64,000 bases of DNA from Vigna angularis (taxonomy: Eukaryota; Streptophyta; Magnoliopsida; Fabales; Fabaceae). How positions within the stretch are numbered: the stretch's first letter is position 1; every line of letters begins with the position of its first letter. Shown piece after piece: positions 1 through 12,184 of the stretch. The notes below the pieces were generated by a model. The model made no database searches and was not told the DNA's origin. It saw only the letters and a list, made by a program, of their open reading frames with translations. Made by a program: the position numbers and the translations under genes. The stretch is from NCBI RefSeq assembly GCF_016808095.1, contig NC_068977.1, positions 11,096,479 through 11,160,478 on the forward strand, given 5' to 3'.

Positions 1-3000
1 ATTCTTCCTCTAAAACAAAGTCTCTAACCTTGTTCTTCCTCCCAAACTCAATATCCTCGATAATTTTTGTCTAAAAAAAATCAATTTGGGACCTTAAAAT
101 ATAAAACCCTTTGATCTTTAAAGGTGCTAAAAATGATCACTTTTTTATATTTTTCTTGCTTAATTCTTTCCTTTTCTTGTACAATTATGAAATGAGCTCA
201 TTAAAAGACCATTTCTGTATTTAATAGTTATAAGATATCTTAAATTGAGCAAATTGTGAAGGAAAATAAATCAATATTTAATGTATGCACAAGTATTTCG
301 ACATCTCAAGCTTTAGTGCTTTAAGTTTTAAAGAAATATTTGACATTTCCATAATGTATCCCCTCATATCTCCTTTGTGTTAATAGTTCATGGAAATCAA
401 GCTCTAAAGAAAAGCAGATATGGTTTCCCTTAAAACTTTAGGAATGATGAGCTTAATAATCATAAGACTCGTGCAATTTCAGCGATCTCATTTCTCAAAA
501 TCTCTCATCTCTTGAGAGATACCAGAGTTCGCAATATAAGTTAGTTTGTCAATCCTTAGCACAAGGTTAAGATCGATATAGCCAAGAACAATTTTCATAT
601 TCTCTTTCTAGTGCTTAAAATTTATTCTATTAAAAATCAAAATCGATTCAATTAGCAATACTAAAATAATAGTAATTGAATTGAAAACAAAATAAATAAT
701 GTAAATGTGCTCACATCATAAAACAAATTCAATCATCAATATGTTCAAATAATAGCATAAATCATCTTAAGTTACCTAATGCACCATCAATATCATGTCT
801 TTGGATAGTAATATTAATTGCTCGAGGTATCTTGTTGTAATAATCAACCATTGATAATAAAACATGTCCAACAATAAACCTATTTTTGGATTGATTTATC
901 ATTGACATAAAAAATCTCACAATTATCACACATTTACCATCACAAGTGTGTGTATGCAATTCGGCCAAACATTAATCTTCAATTGGGTCGATCAATACTA
1001 GCATGGACAAACATAAACACGAACATTTAGCCTTTTTCACAAACAATCTACCTAAGAGAGATCACTTTGGTGACTTCTTCATTCAATTAGCTCATTTAAA
1101 ATGCTAATCTACCAAAATTTGAACATTTATGTACCAAATCCAAACAAAATAATAATAATAATAAAAATTTAAAATGAGTTTCATAACGAATTTGGAAACC
1201 ACCAATTTTAAGCAGTGTTTTATGCATATTCATATAACATTGATATGCGAAAGAAACCAAAATTTCAAAATTTTCAAAGTTACACATGAATAGAATATAT
1301 GTTGCTCTCATAACAATTGAAGAAATTTTCTAAGAAATAATAATTATGCTTAACGACTGTTTTTTACCCATAGAGATCCAAAATTTATAGCACAATCATA
1401 TATTAATTTTTAGTGAACTCACAATCTAATTCATGATTAAAAAATGTGAAAGCATACCTAAGTTTGCCATTAAAAATTATGTGGATGATTATATTAACCG
1501 TGGGTATGTAATCTTCCAAATGTAGGGGTTCTTAGGCACTACTTTTGTTATCTATCCTGATGGGGATGAAGAGAAAACAAAACTATAACATAGTACATAA
1601 CGTTACCTTCTCTACAAATGAGGACCATAATCTATTTAATAATTGTTTCGAGTCACATTCCATATTTTAATAATTCTAATTTGACCTTTCATCTAATTAT
1701 AATATCACTTTAGGTATCTACACAACAACCTTTCAAGACAATTATGCCCTTAATCATAAACTTAATATTAACATACCACTTTATAATTTTGACTAACCAG
1801 ATAATAACCCTAATACATTTAAATAAAATATACATGACAAAAAAAAATCTAATAAATGATTCATTCTTACTAAACCATCCCTGTGAGAATCTAGAAAATA
1901 GTCTAAGAAGAGTGGTATTTTTTTTTTAGAAAAAAGGACAACACATGAATATTTTAATGATAAGGTTAAGGTTACAAATAGATTTTGTCTTAACAAAGGT
2001 GCATTTCTATAAACTTTTCCTCAACCTTCTTTCTAGGTTTCTAACCCCAATTTTCATTTGTTTGAAGATCAAATACCATAGATGTGTTCTTAGTGAAGAA
2101 CTCTACACATCCATCAGTGTGCAAAACACATTTATTCTCTTTTTGAGATATTTTGCTCTTTGGGTTACATGTAGAGCTATATGGCTATGCATATGATTAA
2201 AAGGTGCTCTAAGTGAATCTTTGTTGCTTTGTGATTATGGTAGTATGTTTAGATTTCTAATTAGGGTTTTGTTGGTCTAGTTAGGACATGTTGGTCTAGT
2301 TAGGACATCTTATGAGAAATAGAGCTCCAAGGAGCACTTACGAGTAAAAGACAGTTTAAGTAAGATGAATGAAGCTAATTATAAGTCTTGTATGTTTGAT
2401 TTGCATTTTTTAATTTGATTTATTTGTACTTTTTGGGTTGATGACTGAATTGTATGCTAGTATTGTTGATCTTGATTGAATTTTGATAATACTTTAGTTA
2501 ATTATGTGAAATTCTATTGAATGATGAAATGAATGTTGGGGCTGCGATGTGGGGATGAAATAGTGGAATGATATTCTTAGCTCAATTAGGTCATTTTATC
2601 ACATTGATTTGACTTTAACTTGATTAGAGAAGGAAAAGCACTATTTAAGTTAAGTGTACCACAAGTTATGCAAAATTAGACTCACTAGGTGAGCCAACCG
2701 CTTGCTGAGTAAGACCAAAATTGATTTTTACATAGAGACAAGGGAGGCTTTCTCATTGGGTGAACAATCCTCTGGTTGGAAGAGTTGTGGTTTTTTGTTT
2801 TGAGTCATTTAAGAAAAATTAGGATTTTCGGTTCATTAACAATTGGATCAAGCTAAAATTTTAACAGTTCATACTAGACATGTGAATCTTTAATTTGACC
2901 ATTGGGACCTTTGATTTGTAGTCTATATTTAGAAAAAAAATAGTTGCTTACAATTGCTCTATTTTTAGGTTTTTCTTTTTTGAAGAACATTACTACATTG

Positions 3001-4656
3001 ATATCTAGGCTGATTTGGTTTGATCTTGGGATAAAGGAGTGTATATTGTGAATGATAGATATGTGTGAATGAAAGATAAAACATGCCAATCTGATAAAAT
3101 ATTTTTATTCGTATATATGTTGTGGATAGCGTATGAGATTTACTTGAACAAAATATGACTTAAATGTTGGAATGCCAAGAATATATATGAGTATGAGGAT
3201 ATTTTGAATATGTGAAGGAATTGTTAAGAAGATTGTGTTGTATGGATTTGTAATGTTGTTATGAGTATGAAAGTGGAGGAATGGAATGAAAACATGAAAA
3301 TGATTGAATTGGTTATTGTATGAGTTTTAGTACTTATAAGGAGAGTGCAATGCTTGTTAATTTAGTGTTATGTATTGAGTAGGTAATTTATCACTGAAGT
3401 CATCGTAACTCTATTAAACTTATTACCTCATATAAAGAATGAATTTTATGTGATGAGAGTTCACCAAGGATCCTAATAAGGTTATAAGTGAATTTGTCCT
3501 CGTCAATGTATAATTGAGACTTGGTAAATTTAGTATGTGACTTTTTTTCTAAGAACACGTGAAAACAGAAAAAGGGGGATGATCAGAACTTAGAAGGGTA
3601 ACCTAGAAATTTCTGAACGTCTGTGAGTGTTAATGCAAGCAAAGGGAGGCTGTGGAATTACGAGCATCAAGATTTGAAGGTTATTATCTGGAGAAGAGGT
3701 AATGAGTGCTAAGCCTGGTCTTTAATTATGTGAACGATGATGTCTTCATGTAAATGAGTAGACGTGTCTCGTGGCTTTTTTGTTAAAATTTATCATGTAA
3801 ATGAGTGGACGTGTTCTCTGTTTTTTTTGTCAGTGATGGGTTCGTGAAGAAGAGAAGATGGAAGAGATTGGTGATGGGTCGTCATGGATATGATGAGGGA
3901 AAGTGAAGAAGAAGAAAATGGGAAGGGAGATGAGAAAATATAGGACGAACTGGGCCACATGTTCCCTATGCTAGTAATTATTTAAATTGTATTATCCAAA
4001 AGAACAAAATTAACGAAAATTAAGACGAAAATAACAAAAATAAATTAAAACTACATTGATCAAACTCAATAAAACTATGAACTAAAATAATATTTAAGTT
4101 TTATAATAATATAGTGACTTTTACACCAGTTCATGGTGGTTTGATGAAATTACTTCTGCACGAATGAAAATTTTTCTTTAATTTAATAAAGGCCAACATG
4201 TATCCTGATTATTCCAAAATTCTTGCACTCAATTTGAAAAGTGTATAACTGGTGCAATAGGAATGAATAGAGAAAAACAGATATAAAACAAACAATAAGA
4301 ATCTTCAGCAAAATTTCTAAGTTTTCTTTTTCATTAAAGATCAAAGAATTTGTTTGAATAAAATGTTTACAATGCTAATATACCAAATAAAACATTAGTT
4401 CTCTATCTAACAAAGTTACTTTCTACAAATAACCACAACAGAGTTATTTACTATCTTACTGATATCTGTGATGTTACGTGAGAACTTTTAAGGCCCAACA
4501 TGAATAACTTATCTTCTCTTAGCATTCTCTACATGTGTAATTGCAACACAATGTCTCAGGTCACTCCCATGGTCTTTTGATCATGAGTATTACCTCTTCT
4601 CATGATCATCTTAACCAAAATTCACGAATTCCCCCACTTCAGTTCAATGGTGATAT
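1..4656. other. AT-rich spacer, no supported gene
   Basis: I see no gene with a recognisable product here. Reading frames are short and AT-rich. One minus-strand frame (968 to 762) has an exon-like codon pattern and ends at a GTAAC donor-like site near 770, but I do not recognise the protein and found no partner exon. A short direct duplication of the phrase ttggtctagttaggacat lies at about 2270-2308. Confidence 0.5.
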
Positions 4657-5860
4657 CTACATGTTGGATTTCCTCTCCCACCTGTTCTTGGTGTCAAGCC
4701 TGCAAAATATTATTAACACGTCAGATGATTGTGAATTGCTCACATGGCAAAACAAACAAGCAAAATAACCATATATGCACAGATAGAGCAGAATTACAAT
4801 ACTATAAAACACAACCAGTGATATGTGATGTCAAAGCAGAGATTAACCACAGCTACTGATGTGATAAGTTAACAACTCAATAGGTGTAATTCAGCTGGCA
4901 ACACAAAAACACAGTTTTGGGAGGGTCGAGGAGTCTTCACTATAATCAAACTCCAGACCAAAATTGAAGATTAGTTTCATAATCAATCCAAAGAGCTTGA
5001 GAAAATACCTCAAGCTGCCAACAGGAAGTTAAATGCCCTAATTACGGTTGTTAACAAAAAAAAAGTGACTAAATCTCGACAACTAAGTCTCATAACCGAC
5101 CAATGAATCAAAACCTACGGGAATATCTTTAAGTCTCACCTGGGTGCCAAAAGCCCTAATTATAATGATTAGAGAAACAAACAAGGATTAACTATTGCAA
5201 ACTGAGATCTATCAACTAAAGTGTTATTATCTATACATACCCCCAATGCAATTTTCGCTTATTTGGCGCAGAAATCACAGGCATATCATCCTTTGCTTCT
5301 TCATTTCTAGAATCAATTCCTTCACAATCATTCCAATAACCGGATTCCTTGGGATCAACTTTTGAACCTTGAGCTACGCTGTCTTGGCTACATAAATCAT
5401 CACCATGTGACTTTTTGTTAGGCCCGTCTGCAGAACCATTAACGGAATTACAACACCATAAATTAATGAACCATTACAATTAAGCGGGAAAAGAAAGAAA
5501 CAAACCTTTGGATTTTATTTTGAACTTTGATTTTGATTTCACTTGCAAGCGCCTCTTGTGCAATTCCTATCACAATCCAATGTTCAGACAACGTTAACAC
5601 AGAAGAACACCAACAATCAAACGCAGTAGTAAAACTACATATACCCATGTTTCAAAATGTTGAAAAAATATAAAATTATCAATATTTTTGAACGTGGGAA
5701 GTGTAAAGAATGACAAAAAGTGAATTGGATTGAAGAGGGTACTCACACGAAATTTTTCGAGCTGGTGCTGCGTAACGCCTTTAGGTTTGAAATTAGGTCG
5801 GAGGCAGGGCGTGGATGCGATTGCAGCTTCTCTTCTACGATCCTCTTCTTCCTTTTCCAT
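4657..5860 (-). CDS. Conserved-looking small charged protein, four exons, function unknown
   Basis: Four exons read on the minus strand: 5860-5747, 5566-5506, 5427-5241 and 4699-4657. Introns are 180, 78 and 541 bp, all GT/AG, with codon phase maintained at every junction (0, 1, 2). The total is 405 nt, or 134 residues plus a TAG stop. The N-terminus is acidic then basic (MEKEEEDRRREAAIAS), followed by NFKPKGVTQHQLEKFRELHK, a Lys/Arg-rich stretch (about residues 39-58) and an acidic Ser/Asp-rich middle. The C-terminus ends KLHWGLDTKNRWERKSNM. No membrane segment or signal peptide is visible. I have the impression that the N- and C-terminal motifs recur in plant proteins of unknown function, but I cannot name the family. 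The basic/acidic composition would suit a nuclear or RNA-associated protein; this is speculation. The start is the first ATG of the frame and lies next to the charged motif. Confidence 0.8.
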
Positions 5861-6899
5861 TCTCTTTTCCCTTTCACCACCTTTCGTATAGTTCTCTCAA
5901 ATGCATAAAATCATTTGAATAAGAATACTCGTTCAGGATATTGGATTCAGATTTTAAAAAAGATTATTTTGATATAAAACTTTCATACGAATTTCTAAAG
6001 ATAACATCGATAAGAATAAGAATGTAAGGATTTTTTTGCCTCGATAAAAATCCAATTTTAATTAATTTATCTTTATATTGTAAAACTTAAAAATTTGAAA
6101 AGATTTTTGTGAAATAATTATTAATTGATTTTTTTATTACATCTCTATATTTCATATTTAAGAGTTTTAAAAGGAAATTACTCACATATAATAAGGAAAT
6201 TATCTAATCTATTATTCCTTATATTCTTTTACACGTTTTCTTTTACTCTAACTTTATACTTTTATAAGATATTATTGTAATATTTGTAATTTATGTATCG
6301 AGAATGAACATTTATGCCAATACGGTATACGACTAACTAGTTAAAATATAGTAAAGGATAGTTAATTATATTTTTAAGATTTGAAGAAAATATTTTGTAA
6401 TATATTGTGTAAAGACGTATATTTAGACAACAGTTTCACTTTACATATACATTATCTAATATTTTTCTTAAAAGATTGCACCTAATGAAGAAAGTTAGAC
6501 GCACTTCATATTTGATAGATAGGCCATCTAAACAGCTTTTCAAATTTTATTTTTCAAATATATAATTATACAATAAATTATAATTCAATAACATATAATT
6601 TAAAGAGAAAAAAGATAAAAGTAATATACATTATGTTTTCATAATGGTTCATATGTTAACAAAGACAATTGTTAAATTTTTAATGAATTGATTGAATTTC
6701 ATCAAATATATTATTGTTCTAATATACAAGTTCATTATTATTTGGAATGTAATGATTATTTATTAAGATTAAATATTATTTGGAACACATTCACTTGTAA
6801 TTAAAACTGAGTATTATTTAGACCATAATTATTTTTTTACTAAGAATGCGTATTATTCATTGTAGTTCATATAATTTAATTTTAGTTTTAAACTATTCT
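5861..6899. other. Upstream region of the small gene and AT-rich spacer
   Basis: This should contain the promoter of the minus-strand small gene that starts at 5860. The sequence is very AT-rich, so no individual TATA element can be singled out with confidence. No coding signal is seen. Confidence 0.4.
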
Positions 6900-7345
6900 T
6901 GCGGAGCCGAATGTACCTTGTGAAGATAACCTTAAGAGACTTCTTCAATCTTCTATGCATCAAATGGGTTTCCTTCTGCCCTCCCCTTGGTGCTCGTCCT
7001 CCATGGATGGATAATGATGTGTTTGCAAAAAACACTTTGACGCCCAAGTTAGTAGGATGCGTCAAATAACAATCAATTTTGTAAAAATGAATGTCTCCTA
7101 TTTACTTCGATGTGTGTACTATTTATAAGATAATTATGAGTTTGCAAGTCCTCACCTATATGGACCTGGGCATGCCATGACCCATTTATCTCATGAGTCA
7201 GTTGTTTAATTCAGAATGTACTAAGTTAAAGAATAATACGCCATTAGAGTATGTAAGGTAAGGTCAGGCTAAGTAGAAATAGGCCGACTTGTGCCTGGGT
7301 AGATCAGGCCGGCTTGTGCCCGAGTAACATCAAGTCGTGTTGATG
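6900..7345 (-). mobile_element. Gypsy-type LTR, copy 1 (solo or truncated)
   Basis: This stretch is about 80 percent similar by eye to 10180-10212 plus 12194-12600, which makes both copies one repeat family. Read on the minus strand it has a TATA-like CTTATAAATAG (7130-7120) and ends in a CA-type terminus at 6900. In copy 2 that same terminus is followed by a primer-binding-site-like sequence, so I interpret the repeat as an LTR. A minus-strand frame (7065-6853) matches one in copy 2 (12325-12143). That similarity follows from repeat homology and is not evidence of a gene. The far boundary near 7345 is approximate and no target duplication was found. Confidence 0.55.
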
Positions 7346-7999
7346 AGTGCATATTTATGCCCTTATTTAACCTTTATCTTGAGATTCTTAATTGGTTTTT
7401 TACTTTAATAGAATATTTTAATTACGATTTGTTATAATTGAGTTTATTGAGGATGAGATTAAAAAATATGATAAAAATAATTTTTTAGTTGCATAAATAT
7501 TCTTTGGATATTTTGGGGTGTGTTAGTACAACTGCAGCTAAGTTAAAATTATTAAGGTATGGAAATAAATTGGTTAAATTTTCATGACACCTTAAAGATA
7601 AATCGAAGAATAACAAATAATCAAGATCAGAAAAAGTCACTTCAAGCAGAGTATCAAAAAGTGAAAAAATTTGGCTAAGCTAGGAAGAGGGAACAAGTAA
7701 CAAAAATTAGATCTTGCGATTCAGTTTTCTCATGACTTGAAGGCATGTCAAAAACTTTAATAGGTTTAGTACAACAGTTGTAGTTGGTCGTTAGTTGACT
7801 TATGAAACATGATACCAATGGTTGGTACTCGATAATTGTTTTGTACCTGTGGAGAGCACATGCAAAGAAAAGCAAACAAAATTTTATATTTTGCAAGCAA
7901 ATTATATATTTTACAAAGAAAATTATATGTTTTAAAAAGAAAAGTTGTATCTTAATCAATAACTTTACAGGTATAGTCCCTTAACCTCGAGGAGAACAG
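7346..7999. other. AT-rich spacer
   Basis: No gene or recognised repeat is seen. Open frames on both strands here are short, overlap each other and have no recognisable product. Confidence 0.4.
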
Positions 8000-8490
8000 C
8001 GACGAAGAGGTTTGGATGATAGGATTTAGGTAGGCGGCAGGGAACTACATGGATGGTTTGACCAAGAGCACCAGATAGGTGGCAGATAACTACATGGAAG
8101 GTTCGACCTGAACCGACTAAGTAGGCGATAGGGAACTGCATTGGCAGGTTCGACCTAGACAGACTAGGTAGTCGGCAGGGAACTATATGGAAGGTTCGAG
8201 GCGGCAAGGAACCATGGAAGGTTCGACCTGGATCAATGGAAAGGTGGCAGAGAACTACATTGGAAGGTTCAAACTGAACCACTGGGTAGGTGGTAGGAAA
8301 TTGCATGGAAGTTTCGACCGAGACAATTAAGTAGGCGACATGGAACTAAATGGAAAGGTTCGACCTAGATTGCCATTTAGGAAGCAAGGAACTGCATGGA
8401 AGGTTCGACCTGGATTGTCGAGTAGGCGGCATTGAACTGCATTGAAAGGTTCAACCTAGACCCTGAGGTGATAAGGAACTACATGGAAGG
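8000..8490. repeat. Degenerate minisatellite, about 45-bp unit, about 11 copies
   Basis: A GC-richer island is built from repeats of the pattern GTAGGCGGCAGGGAACTACA followed by TGGAAGGTTCGACCT and a variable spacer. The phrase 'gaact-cat' recurs at about 8041, 8085, 8131, 8178, 8207, 8250, 8296, 8341, 8388, 8432 and 8473. Spacing is mostly 43-47 bp, with one short unit of 29 bp. The array ends a few bases before a CACTA transposon. A minus-strand frame (8306-7965) is only this repeat read through and is not a gene. The array may belong to the internal region of the LTR element whose primer site lies at 10134-10171; that is inference. Confidence 0.8.
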
Positions 8491-8496
8491 TTCAAC

Positions 8497-10061
8497 AACT
8501 ACTACAAAAACAACATATAACATCACACGTTCAACGTCCAATCATTGAATAACCAATGTTAAAAATGATCGGTGACATTTTAAAACTAAAAGTTCAAATA
8601 AGAAGTCAGATATTGAGAAGTTTGACATCCTATTGGTTATAAGATGTCGGATATTGAGAAGTTCAGCATCCTATTGGGTAAATTTCGCGAAAATGCTTGG
8701 CAAGAAGGTGAAAATGTATTTACGTATGACTTTGAATTCCCTAGAATTAGATGTGAAAAGGTTATAAGACGTCAAATGCCCTAGAATCAAACATTATATG
8801 TTAGTGAATTCAATAAAAATTTGGGCGGGAGGTTAAAAATTCATTCACTTTATCTTAGCGTGAGATCCTCTTCTCTGCTCAAAATTTTCTCGCACGAAGC
8901 TTGGCGACCTACACATGTAATCTTTCTTTCATTTAGTACAAATGCATGTTCATTAACTACTTTAGGTATGATTTTCATTTTTTTTTACCCATTGTTTTCG
9001 TGTTCTTCTCCTTGGTGCGCATTTTGCTTTTTCTCTCACTTGTGGCAATACTTTATTCCGATGAACCCACCTTTTTTAAGATTAGTTTTCATTTTTGTTT
9101 TTCGTTTTCAAGAACTTGTTTGTTGTTGTTGTTGTTTGTTATTTGTTGTTCATAGTACATTACACGTTATACATCTAAGCTTTAGGGTAGAATTGAGAAT
9201 ATATTGTAAACAACTCCAAATGACCTAAAAATTTCTTCAAAAACCAAAATAGCATGAGAAGCCCCCACAAAAAATTTTAGATCAAAATTCAAAGTCTAAC
9301 TATTTTAAATATTTTTGCAAAGTTTGAAAAAAAAAACAAAAATAAATTTCCGAAAAGTACAAAACATCGTTTTCCGAAGAATCTAGAAGAATTAGCTGGC
9401 TCTGCTAGCTACCACAATATCTTAAACTTTTTTCTACCCCAAATCCATATATAATAATAGCAAATCGGATAACAAGAGCAAATGTTATGGTCGTTTAAAG
9501 ATCTATCGTTGTTCACTTTCCAAATAATTTTTATAATAGAGACCTAGAGTAAGAGCTCTTGGTGTTTTTCTTGAACTACCGGTTCTAAAGGAGTGGTAAA
9601 AGAAATCCAACCAAAACCAGTAACCATAGCTATCAAAACCAAATATCACAAGTTAATACTACTATTGTCATAACTTTTGTGCTTTTGCTTATAATTCATA
9701 GTTCATGCTATATAAAATACCCAAAATTGGATTACATTTGTTGTTTTTCTCTATTTAGGTCTCGTAGAGTTGTAAAAATGAATCAAAATTAATTTAAAAA
9801 AATTCGATTAACGTCGAAAAATTTATTAACGTTGGACAATGGCAAAATTCGACATTAATTCACATTAATTGACGTCAGACATAAAGAAATATCTGACATC
9901 AATTTTATCTATTGGAGACGTCAAATTGCTCTATGTCCAACATCAATTAACGTCTGATTTTTTAAATTTGACGTCAATTTAACGTCTCCCAATATGACAT
10001 CGATATTTTTTAGACTTTAAAGGCCAAAAAACGCAAACATCAGACCATTTTTACACTAGTG
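8497..10061. mobile_element. CACTA (En/Spm-type) element, complete, probably non-autonomous
   Basis: The right end, read on the minus strand, begins CACTAGTGTAAAAATGG at 10061. The left end reads AACTACTACAAAAACA from 8497, one substitution away from a CACTA terminus. A 3-bp target duplication AAC flanks it (8494-8496 and 10062-10064), as CACTA elements generate. Subterminal DNA near the right end (about 9800-10010) has many copies of the ACGTC/AACGTC motif in both orientations. The 1565-bp interior shows no transposase. A second copy starts at 63124. A 135-residue frame at 8821-9228 lies in the best-conserved part but has no recognised domain, and the equivalent region of the second copy does not keep the same frame. 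Confidence 0.85.
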
Positions 10062-10179
10062 AACTAAGCTGAGTACCGTAAATGAAAAGTGAGTAGTTAA
10101 TGTGTTCATTATAAGAAAATCAATTGACATTCACCTTGTGGTCGTGGATTCGAGCCCCATAGTGGGCACCAATTTTTTT
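10062..10179 (-). mobile_element. LTR-element leader with tRNA-Lys-like primer binding site
   Basis: Positions 10134-10171 read on the plus strand resemble the 3' half of a plant tRNA-Lys(CUU), from the CCTTGTGG anticodon-stem side to the terminal CCA. The T-loop core is GATTCGAGCC. On the minus strand this becomes TGGTGCCCACTATGGGG, starting 8 bases after the LTR end at 10180. That is the expected place and sequence type for a gypsy primer binding site (compare TGGCGCCCACCGTGGGG). The rest of the element's interior was interrupted by the CACTA insertion. Confidence 0.65.
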
Positions 10180-10212
10180 TGTAGAGCTGAATGTACCTTG
10201 TGAAGATGACCT

Positions 10213-12184
10213 ACATGGATAGAACTCAAACTACTAAAAAGACACTAGAAGGAGGGTTGAATAGTGTTATGAAAAACGTTTTTGCAAATGGACGTTTAAC
10301 AACCTTGGTGACGGTTAGACGATTTACATAGGTTGTTAGATGCTTGATTTATAAGGCATTATTTAAACCACAACGTTCAGAGATAAAGTGTTTTTCAAGC
10401 ATTTAGGAAAACTACTACAACTTTTAAGAAAGATAGCTCTTAAGGAAAATAATGTCTAATGACAAGAGGTTAACTTTGCAAGCAATTGCAGTGTTTATAA
10501 ATAAGATATTTTGTAAAGCTAAAGCAATAAACACACAAATATTTTTATATTGGTTCACTCAATTAAGCTACGACTAATTCTCCTTTAAGACCTCTCAGAG
10601 GGTTCCACTATAATCTCAACAAGATTACAATATTAGCACACATCCTGGTTACACTAGTTAATCTCTGTAACACCTGTTACATTGACTAGAACTGTGTATT
10701 AGCACCACTCCTGGTTACACTAGTCAATCCTGGTAACACCTGTCATGTTGACTAGAACTAAGCATTAACATCACTCTTGGTTACATTAATCAATCCTGGT
10801 AATACTTGTTATGCTGACTAGAACTGAGTATACCCACTCCTGGTTTTCGCTAAACAATTGTCCAATAAGCCTTTAACTCAACTAGGCTAACCACTAAGTG
10901 TTTGAATTCTCTTCAGAATGTACGATCAATCAGATTGTTTATAAGTCTTAGATTGTTTACAATACAAATCAATCTAATGGACCTTGTAGGATTTTCTCTT
11001 TTCTTTCTAATGTAAGCTTATGACTCTATGAAGCTTGAGAGTGTATACTTAGAGTTCTTGTTCTTGCACGAGTGTGAGTTTTTCTTTGATCTTTTTGTTG
11101 TTCGTGTGCTTATCCTTCTTCTTCTTTCCAAGGGATTTTCTATTTATAGGTTCATGGGAAAAGATCCGCTAGACAATGCTTGTCTTCAATCTTAAGATCT
11201 TCGTAGCCTTTTTGTAGGTAGCAACCATAAGTTGAAGTCAATGGGTTAGAGTAGAGATGCTTTTTGCAATGCTTTAACTAAAGTAGGTTGTACGAACTCT
11301 TCAACACGACTTTTGATGGAGAGAACATTCTATGAATGTCTTCTTTATTTCTAACGTTCACTTCTGACTTGTTCATGATGGAGTAGGTGAATACTATTAA
11401 TAGGCATCTACAGAAAGTAGAGTAGAAATGCATGTTGACAGATATGTCCTTTTTCTTATTTACTTTTATTGTTTGAAATGTTGCACATTTAATGTTTTGC
11501 GTTGCGTGTTCAAAACAACTTTGTCAATTTTTCTATACATGAAAATTTTTTAGGCACTTTTTGAAAAGATACCAGGTATATATTCATAAAAGTTTCATTG
11601 CTGGATAAAAACACGTTGTATCAAGGTATCATTTATCCTTTAAAAGGCGTTTACTAACAACGCATTGTTTAATGATCTTTGTTTAGTATGAGAGTGCATT
11701 TAGTAAACTGTTATTCAACACATTATTTTTGGAGCATTGTTTATAGCTTTATTGCGTTTACAAAAAACATCATGTAGCATATTGTTGCATTGTTTAATAA
11801 GATACAATATGAGTGCATTTAGCAAGAATGTCCTGTAACATATTCATGTGTTTGCGAAAATATTGTTTAATGGTGCGTCTACTATCATAATAGCATGTTT
11901 ACTAAAACATAATTTAATAACGCGTTTACTAAAAAATCATGTAGTGACCCTTCCATAATAAATCTTTGTTTAATAGCACGTCTACTGATAATAAGATCGT
12001 TTGGTCCTAGCGCGTTTACTGAAATTTTTCTTTGTTTATCTAGATGTCATAGCGCTTGTTTCATAAAATGTCTTTTATTCAACGATATTATTTTCATGAG
12101 GATAATACTTTGTCAAATACTCATTTCGTTTATCTTTGTTTGTTAAACTTCAAAACATGAAGGTGTTAGATGGTCATGTCTTAT
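10213..12184 (-). mobile_element. Retroelement-like insertion inside LTR copy 2
   Basis: This segment is flanked by the near-identical 9-mers AGATGACCT (10204-10212) and AGATGATCT (12185-12193). Its left part (about 10225-11000, minus orientation) is related to 27700-28525 (plus orientation). Both share the phrase around 'attcaacccc..ctagtgt', a 'ggttcact' block and an 'attctgaagagaatt' block. I take it for a copia-type LTR plus leader, but I see no reverse transcriptase. No terminal inverted repeat was found, so the element class is unresolved. Confidence 0.45.
10631..10850. repeat. Tandem repeat, 66-bp unit, about 3.3 copies
   Basis: Units start at 10631, 10697, 10763 and about 10827. Each has the pattern attagcac-actcctggttacac-agtcaatcctggtaacacctgt-atgttgactagaact. 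The array lies within the retroelement-like insertion. The related sequence at 27950-28130 has similar 'accaggagt' repeats on the opposite strand, so the array is a property of the family. Confidence 0.8.

Noticed and set aside
6853..7065. Conserved protein gene shared with 12143-12325
   Set aside because: Both frames lie in copies of the same LTR; similarity comes from repeat homology, and the frames are not preserved beyond about 45 codons.
7965..8306. 113-codon minus-strand frame with repeated FEPSN/LPxxTFH phrases
   Set aside because: It is a direct translation of the 45-bp minisatellite; the apparent protein repeat follows from the DNA repeat.
8821..9228. 135-codon plus-strand frame inside the CACTA element
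   Set aside because: Hydrophobic and low in complexity (runs of F and C). The second CACTA copy does not preserve the same frame and no domain is recognised.
10134..10171. Possible tRNA-Lys gene
   Set aside because: Only the 3' half is present; the 5' half and D arm are missing. Its position beside an LTR end explains it as a primer binding site.
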